Positions 1 through 5,597 of a DNA stretch of 13,731 bases are shown here, piece by piece (the first letter of the stretch is position 1; each line of letters opens with the position of its first letter). Source of the stretch: Flavobacteriales bacterium UBA5939 (GTDB taxonomy: Bacteria; Bacteroidota; Bacteroidia; Flavobacteriales; Schleiferiaceae); assembly GCA_002430755.1 (NCBI GenBank), contig DJCX01000041.1, forward strand, positions 7,030 through 20,760, written 5' to 3'. The notes beneath the pieces are model-generated. The model saw only the letters and a program-made list of their open reading frames with translations, was not told the origin of the DNA and ran no database searches. The position numbers and the translations under genes were made by a program.

Positions 1-169
1 CACCGTGCTCGTCAGAGCCACAAACGAACTTCACATCCCGACCCCGCATTCGCATGTAGCGCACGTAGATGTCCGACGGCAAATAGCAGCCGGCCAAGTG
101 ACCAATGTGGATGGGACCGTTGGCATACGGCAAAGCAGCCGTGACCATGATTTTTTTGTTCGTACTCAT
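1..169 (-). CDS. metG: Methionyl-tRNA synthetase, N-terminal fragment
   Basis: This is the first 56 codons of a class I aminoacyl-tRNA synthetase that charges tRNA-Met in the cytoplasm; the rest lies beyond the left edge. Translating the reverse strand from the ATG at 169 gives a start of MSTNKKIMVTAALPYANGPI followed directly by HIGH (residues 21-24), the class I ATP-binding signature. CGSDEHG follows at 50-56, as is typical of MetRS. The ATG sits about ten residues before the first conserved segment, which is normal for MetG. It is divergent from the LD-carboxypeptidase gene across a 65-base gap. Seen: HIGH, LPYANG and GSDEHG. Known: this combination is specific to MetRS. Domains beyond residue 56 cannot be judged. 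Confidence 0.93.
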   Translation of the reverse strand, partial: MSTNKKIMVTAALPYANGPIHIGHLAGCYLPSDIYVRYMRMRGRDVKFVCGSDEHG

Positions 170-198
170 GTGGACTAATGACCTAATTAATGGTATCG

Positions 199-206
199 CG
201 AAGATA
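199..206 (-). promoter_or_regulatory. Candidate -7 box for metG
   Basis: On the minus strand the sequence TATCTTCG matches the Bacteroidota -7 consensus TAnnTTTG with one mismatch. It lies 29 bases before the metG ATG, a sensible leader length. No clear TTG of the -33 element is visible at the usual spacing, so the call is tentative. Confidence 0.3.
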
Positions 207-234
207 GGAAGGTTTTATGTGCTATTTTTCCGCT

Positions 235-1116
235 ATGAAACAAAGAATTCCCGCTTTATTAAAGCCCGGCGATTTGATCGGATTGAGTGCCACCGCAAGG
301 TTTGCCACTAGGGAAATGATTTCAACGGCCAAGGCCTACATCGAAGCAGCGGGCTTCAACGTCTTTTATTCTGAAGACATTTTACTACAGGAAGGACAGG
401 TAGCCGGTACGAAAGAGGCGCGTATTCGTACGACCAATGCGCTCATACACAACGAAGAAGTCAAGGCTATTTGGAACATCCGAGGTGGATATGGGAGCGC
501 CGAAATTGTAGACGATATTGATTGGGACGCCTTGCAAGCACAGCCTAAGTGGCTCATTGGTTTTTCAGACTTTACCACCTTTTTATCGCATGCTTACCAA
601 AAAGGCATACCTAGTATTCATGCTGCCATGCCGGTAAGCTTTGAAAAAACGACTAAGGATGACCTCCAGGCCACTTTTGAATTGCTTCAAAACGGACCAA
701 AACCGCTCGCCCTTACCTCGGCAGCAACCCCTTGCAGCGGTAAAGTCATTGGTGGGAATTTGAGCGTCATTTATTCCATCTATGGAACGCCTACCCTTCC
801 AACATTGGAAGGTTCAGTACTGCTGCTTGAGGATTTAGACGAATACCATTACCACCTCGACAGAATGCTCCTCGCTTTGGAACGAAAAGGTGCCTTTAAA
901 GGAGTGAGCGCTGTTCTCTTGGGCCAATTCTCTGACATCCATGACCACGACATACCCTGGGGAGACGCAGTAGAACACACCTTGGTCAAATACTTTGAAG
1001 CCGCAGGAATTCCGGTACTTCAAAACATGCCTTTCGGGCATACTTCACGGCAGTTTCCAATTGTCATTGGCAGCCATGCTGAAATTTCTCAAGACGAAAT
1101 CGTCTTCACACTCTAA
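235..1116 (+). CDS. ldcA: LD-carboxypeptidase (muramoyltetrapeptide carboxypeptidase), peptidase S66
   Basis: A serine peptidase that removes the terminal D-alanine from tetrapeptide muropeptides during peptidoglycan recycling; no signal peptide is visible, so it is probably cytoplasmic. The S66 Ser-Glu-His triad is complete. Numbering from the upstream ATG at 217, the nucleophile is Ser117 in GFSDFT, the acid is Glu205 in LLLEDLDEY, and the base is His275 in PFGHTSRQFP. The family motif RGGYGS is at 89-94. Length (about 293 aa) is normal. I chose the ATG at 235 (MKQRIPALLKPGD) because family members start close to the LKPGD segment. The ATG at 217, with AGGAAGG just before it, would add only MCYFSA. 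An intrinsic terminator overlaps the stop codon, so the gene is probably monocistronic. MccF-type immunity proteins share this fold, but the neighbourhood gives no sign of microcin resistance. Confidence 0.9.
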   Translation: MKQRIPALLKPGDLIGLSATARFATREMISTAKAYIEAAGFNVFYSEDILLQEGQVAGTKEARIRTTNALIHNEEVKAIWNIRGGYGSAEIVDDIDWDALQAQPKWLIGFSDFTTFLSHAYQKGIPSIHAAMPVSFEKTTKDDLQATFELLQNGPKPLALTSAATPCSGKVIGGNLSVIYSIYGTPTLPTLEGSVLLLEDLDEYHYHLDRMLLALERKGAFKGVSAVLLGQFSDIHDHDIPWGDAVEHTLVKYFEAAGIPVLQNMPFGHTSRQFPIVIGSHAEISQDEIVFTL

Positions 1117-1138
1117 GTTGCTGATAACTTAGAGTTTT
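1110..1138 (+). terminator. Intrinsic terminator after ldcA
   Basis: A perfect 10-bp inverted repeat (1110-1119 with 1126-1135, arms ACTCTAAGTT and AACTTAGAGT) encloses a 6-base loop and runs into TTTT at 1135-1138. The TAA stop of ldcA (1114-1116) lies inside the left arm. No T-run follows the hairpin on the opposite strand, so it should act on plus-strand transcripts only. Confidence 0.8.
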
Positions 1139-1147
1139 CCACCATTC

Positions 1148-1179
1148 TTGCTAGCGAACACTATATACAGCAACCTTTG
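1148..1179 (+). promoter_or_regulatory. Candidate promoter for the yraN-like gene (TTG-N21-AACCTTTG)
   Basis: A TTG at 1148-1150 is followed after 21 bases by AACCTTTG (1172-1179), one mismatch from the Bacteroidota -7 box TAnnTTTG. The spacing is within the usual range and the site lies just behind the ldcA terminator, where a new promoter is needed. The box ends only three bases before the ATG at 1183, so the transcript would be nearly leaderless. That is the main reason for caution. Confidence 0.35.
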
Positions 1180-1182
1180 TAC

Positions 1183-1503
1183 ATGGATTATCGATTGTAC
1201 GAGAAGCATGCGGCAGCTTACCTGAGAAATGAACTTTATGAGGTCTTGGTCGAAAACTATAGACGCTCGCGTACTCAGATTGATGTTGTCGCTCGAAAAA
1301 ATGGCGTACTGCTTGTTGCCGAAGTGAAATATCGGAGGCACGGAGGGCTCCCTGAAGAGCTTATTTCCCACGGGCAAAAAAAGCGTATTCAACGAGAAAT
1401 AGGTCCTTTAATGGTCAAATACCACTGCAAGGAGTGGCAGCTCCTGCTCTTCTTTTACCGGGGTAAAAGTTTCGTGCCTGAAATAATTGCCCTAGAATGT
1501 TAG
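1183..1503 (+). CDS. YraN family (UPF0102) nuclease-fold protein
   Basis: A 106-aa protein of the widespread YraN/UPF0102 family, which has a restriction-endonuclease-like PD-(D/E)XK fold and no firmly established role. Visible core: Glu7 in the first helix (YEKHAAAYL), Asp34 in TQIDVVA, and Glu47/Lys49 in AEVKYRR. This is the E...D...ExK pattern of the fold. The usual GEID reads TQID here, so the residue before Ile-Asp differs from most members, but the Asp and ExK are intact. The protein is slightly short because the C-terminal end is trimmed. I chose the ATG at 1183; a TTG at 1177 is also in frame but is unlikely. It stands between a terminator and the promoter of the next gene, so it is probably transcribed alone. 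Family assignment is fairly sure; function is not. Confidence 0.78.
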   Translation: MDYRLYEKHAAAYLRNELYEVLVENYRRSRTQIDVVARKNGVLLVAEVKYRRHGGLPEELISHGQKKRIQREIGPLMVKYHCKEWQLLLFFYRGKSFVPEIIALEC

Positions 1504-1545
1504 TCATTCCCTCGCTATTGTAGTGTTAATGGCCTCGAACTAAGC

Positions 1546-1553
1546 TAACTTTG
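1546..1553 (+). promoter_or_regulatory. Bacteroidota -7 box upstream of the pseudouridine synthase gene
   Basis: TAACTTTG is an exact match to the Bacteroidota -7 consensus TAnnTTTG, 17 bases before the ATG at 1571, in the intergenic gap after yraN. The nearest upstream TTG (1518-1520) is 25 bases away, a little far, so the -33 element is unclear. It probably drives both the pseudouridine synthase and the downstream AsmA-like gene. Confidence 0.6.
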
Positions 1554-1570
1554 CATAAAATATTCCTGCC

Positions 1571-2473
1571 ATGCGCAACAGTCGTTCTAATAGCAACGGA
1601 CCTCGTCGAGGAAAGTCTCAAAACTCAAACAATCGCTTCGCAAGTGGCCCTAAAAAAACTTGGGACCGCGAGGAAAGAGGTGACCGCCCAGAGCGCGGTG
1701 CTCGCCCTACGAAAAAATACAGAGGCGTTCGCAACAAAACTGCGGAGCAACTCAGTGGTGCTAGCGACGAAGTTCGTTTGAATAAGTACTTGTCAAATGC
1801 AGGCATTTGTTCACGTCGCGAGGCTGATGACCTCATTGGTGCGGGATTGGTTTCGGTTAACAATAAAGTTGTGACTTCCATGGGCTACAAAGTGAAGCCT
1901 ACGGATGTTGTAAAATACAACGGCACTACGTTGAAGACAGATAAGATGCGTTATGTGCTCTTAAATAAGCCAAAGGGATTCCTCGCTTCGATGGATGATC
2001 CCAAAGCGCGTAAGACTGTTTTTGATCTTGTTGGCAATGCATGCAACGAAAGAATCTACCCTGTTGGGCAGATGGAACGCGGCAGCACTGGAGTACTGTT
2101 GTTTACCAACGATGGTGATACTGCGAAAAAATTGACCAAAGGAGTTAATGGTGCAGCGAACATCTATCATATAGTGCTTGATAAGCCGTTAAGTAAACAG
2201 CAGCTCGATACTATTGCCGCAGGCACTGTCCTAGAAGATGGACCGGTTCCTGTGGAGGAAATCAGTTTTACCGACGAGAAGAACAAGCGAGAATTAGGCA
2301 TGCGTATTCACGTAAACAAGCCTCGAATAGTTCGCCGTCTGTTTGCTCATTATGGTTTCGAGGTAGAAAAATTGGACCGCGTATCCTTCGCAGGTCTAAC
2401 TAAAAAGAGATTAAATAGAGGCGAATACAGACACCTCGATGCTAAAGAGGTGGGCTTCTTAAAAACGAGATAA
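1571..2473 (+). CDS. RluB/RsuA-type rRNA pseudouridine synthase with atypical catalytic motif
   Basis: A 300-aa member of the RsuA/RluB/E/F family, which isomerises specific uridines in rRNA. Residues 1-66 form a basic, Ser/Asn/Gly/Arg-rich, probably disordered tail, common in Bacteroidota homologues. An S4 RNA-binding domain follows (about 67-125, VRLNKYLSNAGICSRREAD). The synthase domain (126-300) includes LLNKPKGF, LLFTNDGD and RIVRRLFAHYGFEVEKLDRV. The odd part is the catalytic loop. The family reads GRLDxxTxG, with Asp as the nucleophile; this protein reads GQMERGSTG, so Asp becomes Glu169 and the preceding Arg becomes Gln167. The usual KxYxV is NIYHIV and the usual (G)xNRxVRR is NKPRIVRR. 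The frame is intact, so this is not decay by frameshift. It may be a divergent active subfamily or an RNA-binding protein without catalysis. Four bases separate it from the AsmA-like gene. Confidence 0.87.
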   Translation: MRNSRSNSNGPRRGKSQNSNNRFASGPKKTWDREERGDRPERGARPTKKYRGVRNKTAEQLSGASDEVRLNKYLSNAGICSRREADDLIGAGLVSVNNKVVTSMGYKVKPTDVVKYNGTTLKTDKMRYVLLNKPKGFLASMDDPKARKTVFDLVGNACNERIYPVGQMERGSTGVLLFTNDGDTAKKLTKGVNGAANIYHIVLDKPLSKQQLDTIAAGTVLEDGPVPVEEISFTDEKNKRELGMRIHVNKPRIVRRLFAHYGFEVEKLDRVSFAGLTKKRLNRGEYRHLDAKEVGFLKTR

Positions 2474-2477
2474 GAAA

Positions 2478-4877
2478 ATGCGTAAGGCATTGAAGGTTCT
2501 TGGTATACTGCTCTCAATTGTGGTGTTGCTCTTAGGTGGCGCCGCCGGGTACATTTATACGCAACAAGATGCCATCATCGACGGCGGCGTAGCAAAGATT
2601 AACGAGCAGCTCAAGGCACCCGTTTCGGTGGGCACTATCGAGCTTGATCTGCTTGGTGGATTCCCTCGAGTACGCATCGCCCTGAACGATGTGCGCATCG
2701 AAGACCCGCTGCGAAAAGACGAATTTCTCCTAGAAGCACAATATGTAGGTCTCGGTATGAATGTATTCTCTGTTATTCAAGGGGAATATGTGGTTGAAGA
2801 GCTCAGTCTTGGTGAAGGCCGATTGAATCTGTACGATAATGGGAGGTCGGCGAATTGGGATTTATTTAATTCTACCGAAGATGATGCATCTACGAGCGTG
2901 GGATTGGACCGCGTTGAACTTCAAAATTTAGCCCTTGCCTACCTCGCTCCTAAGGACGGTATCGACTATAAATGTTATGCAAATAATGCAGTTCTTTCTG
3001 GGGTCATTGATGAAGCAATTACCTTGAGTGGACGCGCGGATCTCACAGAAAACGAACTTCGTTTAGATCGAGAACTCTGGGTACGTGAAGCTGCACTTTC
3101 AGGAGCCTTTGCCTTTACAAGCGAAGGAGAGAACTGGGAGATCACTTCGTCAAAAATCAATGTGAATGGTGGCGCTTTGAGCGGCTCTTTGAACCAAGAC
3201 GGTGGTGAATTGGCTTTGGAAACGGGGGATCTGCTGCCCATCATGAAAAGTCTACCGCTGCTCGAATTTGAAGATATTGCCATCGAGAAATTCAACAGCT
3301 CGCTACGCTGGAAGGGCACCTACGATCAGTGGGTACTGTACCTACAGCCCGTGGGTAGTGCGTTCTCTTACAAGGGGATTGCCATTTCAGACTGTAGTGC
3401 CAGCGTTGATATTCTTTGGGACGATGTTCCTAGCATCAACATTGAAAATATCGCCCTGAAAACGACCACCGGGGAATTGCGCGGTTCAGCTTCGCTGGAT
3501 GGTAAAAAACCATTGCTGAGTGCCAATGTTGAGGGCGGCTCTAACCTAAGTGAACTCTTCGCGTTTGTAGAGGTAGAAACCCTGATCAACCCCATGGGAT
3601 TCTGGAGCGGCACTGAGCTTACTATAGCACAACGCTTTAACAATTGGGACGAATTTGAGCCCATTGGAGAGACTGTGTTTGAAGGGAATTTACAGTTGAA
3701 AGAGGTGAGCTTTGGGATCAGCGAGAGTAACATCAACTTCGAGAATCTTGAGGCGGAATTAACCGTAAAAGGTGATGATATCAGAGTTGATCGTTGTTTC
3801 GTGCAGAGTGGACCCAACAACGCAGTGGCCACTGGCGCTGTCCTTGATGCATTAAACGGACGACCACAAGTGGCGTTGCGCCTAGAAAGTCCGACTATAG
3901 ATGCCGACCCCCTACTCTTTTGGGAATTTGAAGATAGTGAAGACCAAGACGAGGATTTCGGGTTCGATTTTGAGGTAGACCTATTCATCGACAACCTCAA
4001 CCTAGGAAAGTTTGACGGTAAAGGATTGCGAGGGACCATCTACAACCGAGGCACAAAGCTTCTAGGTAGAGAAATGCGCATTGACGGATGTGGTGGAACC
4101 TTCCGAGGAAATTGGGCCTTGGCAGAAGAATCTACGGGCAGCCGTTTTTGGAGTACCGCATCCTGTACGACCATAGAAATGGACCAGCTTCTGAAAAGCT
4201 TCGACAGCTTTGATATTGAAGACCTGGATGAAAGTAATTTGAAAGGGACGGTGAACGCGACAGCGGAATTGACTTTCCACTTCGATAGAGAATGGGATGT
4301 CATCTCACAGCGCACCAGTATTGACGCTGAGGCTGAAGTACGAAACGGAACCCTACAGAACTACGCACCGCTCCAAGAGCTTAGTGCCTTTGTGGACCGC
4401 GACGAACTCTCGCGCATCGACTTTCCGTATTTAAAGGGACCGTTCCAGATTCGCGGAGATACCTTGATTATTCCAGAGACTCGCGTGGACAATAGTGCCA
4501 TCAATCTATGGGTGAACGGTTGGCAGAATCTGGAGACCGATGATATCGAATACAGCATCCGGATTGGGCTCAAAGATTTGGCCTTGCGTGGTAAAAATTC
4601 GAATCGCGATTTGGGAACTTGGGTGGCAGAAGCTGAAACTGAAAATCAGCCCTACATGAGGCTTCTTGTGGGCTGTAACCTGGACGATCCGTGTATCAGC
4701 TTGGACCGACAGCAGATTCGCACCTCCCTGAAATCGACACTCAAGCAAGAGAAAGAAGACCTAAAGACCCTCTTCAAGCGCGACGAAGAGGAGGAACGTC
4801 AAAACGACAGGAATAAGGGCAGTTTTGAATTGCTCTGGCCGGAATCGGACAGCCTACAGGTTCACTTAGGGCGGTAA
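2478..4877 (+). CDS. AsmA-like membrane-anchored envelope protein
   Basis: A 799-aa protein with one N-terminal membrane helix (about residues 5-27, KVLGILLSIVVLLLGGAAGY) and a long, beta-rich periplasmic body. Segments such as GGFPRVRIALNDVRIED near the start, and the C-terminal pattern of GTLQNYAPLQELSAFV followed by short alternating strands, are typical of the Bacteroidota AsmA/AsmA_2 family. Known members of the wider AsmA/TamB group span or line the periplasm and are linked to lipid transport and outer-membrane homeostasis; for this protein that role is inferred. An acidic stretch (EDSEDQDEDFGFDFEVD) lies near residues 480-500, and a highly charged Lys/Glu/Arg segment lies near the C-terminus. 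The gene starts four bases after the pseudouridine synthase stop, so the two are probably co-transcribed. Its stop touches the stop of the convergent alkD-like gene with no base between, leaving no room for a dedicated terminator. Confidence 0.83.
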   Translation: MRKALKVLGILLSIVVLLLGGAAGYIYTQQDAIIDGGVAKINEQLKAPVSVGTIELDLLGGFPRVRIALNDVRIEDPLRKDEFLLEAQYVGLGMNVFSVIQGEYVVEELSLGEGRLNLYDNGRSANWDLFNSTEDDASTSVGLDRVELQNLALAYLAPKDGIDYKCYANNAVLSGVIDEAITLSGRADLTENELRLDRELWVREAALSGAFAFTSEGENWEITSSKINVNGGALSGSLNQDGGELALETGDLLPIMKSLPLLEFEDIAIEKFNSSLRWKGTYDQWVLYLQPVGSAFSYKGIAISDCSASVDILWDDVPSINIENIALKTTTGELRGSASLDGKKPLLSANVEGGSNLSELFAFVEVETLINPMGFWSGTELTIAQRFNNWDEFEPIGETVFEGNLQLKEVSFGISESNINFENLEAELTVKGDDIRVDRCFVQSGPNNAVATGAVLDALNGRPQVALRLESPTIDADPLLFWEFEDSEDQDEDFGFDFEVDLFIDNLNLGKFDGKGLRGTIYNRGTKLLGREMRIDGCGGTFRGNWALAEESTGSRFWSTASCTTIEMDQLLKSFDSFDIEDLDESNLKGTVNATAELTFHFDREWDVISQRTSIDAEAEVRNGTLQNYAPLQELSAFVDRDELSRIDFPYLKGPFQIRGDTLIIPETRVDNSAINLWVNGWQNLETDDIEYSIRIGLKDLALRGKNSNRDLGTWVAEAETENQPYMRLLVGCNLDDPCISLDRQQIRTSLKSTLKQEKEDLKTLFKRDEEEERQNDRNKGSFELLWPESDSLQVHLGR

Positions 4878-5597
4878 CTACTTTGGGGCGAACGTCGCCA
4901 AGAACTGATTTCGATGGTCCTTTCCTGCCTTTTCCAACCCGATACGTACAATCAAACGCGTGTACAAACCTTCCTGCAAATAGGCCGCCATATGATCTTC
5001 GGCCAATTCAGGTTGCTGCTGCCACAAACATTTCATCAACCAGCCAATGGCCTTTTGTAAAATCTCAGGGGCATCCTCTGCAGCTACCGGTGCGTAGGCA
5101 AGTAATTCATCGTACCTACCTTGTTTTAACATCCACAGTTGTGCTACGATTGCCGCACGCTTCTTCCACATATTTGGACTTTCAAGCAATTCCTCCAACG
5201 TGGAAAAATCGTCTGTTTTAAAGGCGTGTTGCCCAAAAACCTTGTGTGCACATGTATCTACCAGATCCCAGTTATTAATGCCTTCAAAGCAGCTGTACAA
5301 CACATCGTGCCAATGCTGCCTGCGTTTACGCTCCTTCCCGTAATAGCGCATTAAGGTGAAAAGCGCTGTGTGACGCACCTCGTGAATGGGGTGCACAAGA
5401 CCGCTGCGTAAAACGCGCTCGTCCCACTGATCGAAATACATTTTAGCAACCTTCTGACGGTCAGGAACCATCACGCCCATGAACGTATCGCCTTCGGCGT
5501 AGCCACCTTCAAACGTTTGAAAGTAGCGCATGAAATCGCTGATGCGGTCCGGCTGGGCATAAGGTATTAATGCCTCGTGAATGGGATGCAACTGCAT
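4878..5597 (-). CDS. AlkD-type DNA alkylation repair protein (HEAT-like DNA glycosylase)
   Basis: A 239-aa, all-helical HEAT-like-repeat protein of the AlkD family, which removes bulky or positively charged alkylated bases such as N3- and N7-alkylpurines. Family markers are visible in order: GGYAEGDTFMGVMVP (31-45), HEVRHTALFTLMRY (72-85), the active-site segment NNWDLVD (108-114), WKKRAA (144-149), and QKAIGW (181-186). Trp110, Asp114, Arg147 and Trp186 match the positions of the key residues Trp109, Asp113, Arg148 and Trp187 of Bacillus cereus AlkD within one residue, so the protein is probably active. Its ATG overlaps the stop of the M1 aminopeptidase gene by one base (TAATG), which suggests translational coupling. 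GAGGAG, five bases before the ATG, is one of the few Shine-Dalgarno-like sites in the window. Its stop abuts that of the AsmA-like gene. Confidence 0.9.
   Translation of the reverse strand: MQLHPIHEALIPYAQPDRISDFMRYFQTFEGGYAEGDTFMGVMVPDRQKVAKMYFDQWDERVLRSGLVHPIHEVRHTALFTLMRYYGKERKRRQHWHDVLYSCFEGINNWDLVDTCAHKVFGQHAFKTDDFSTLEELLESPNMWKKRAAIVAQLWMLKQGRYDELLAYAPVAAEDAPEILQKAIGWLMKCLWQQQPELAEDHMAAYLQEGLYTRLIVRIGLEKAGKDHRNQFLATFAPK

Noticed and set aside
235..1116. S66 peptidase as a MccF-like self-immunity gene of a microcin cluster
   Set aside because: No precursor peptide, adenylating enzyme or exporter lies nearby, and the context is peptidoglycan and housekeeping genes, so muropeptide recycling is the simpler reading.
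1551..1781. A 76-codon plus-strand frame overlapping the start of the pseudouridine synthase
   Set aside because: It is an out-of-frame reading of the basic N-terminal tail and begins within the promoter region; there is no independent support.
3368..4039. A 223-codon open frame on the minus strand inside the AsmA-like gene
   Set aside because: Its translation is Ser-rich and low in complexity, as expected opposite an acidic protein, shows no family motif, and lies wholly within a convincing gene.
4887..4899. Short inverted repeat GGCGA-ACG-TCGCC near the alkD-like stop as a bidirectional terminator
   Set aside because: No T-run follows on either strand and the repeat lies in the coding sequence of the alkD-like gene, so it is not supported as a terminator.
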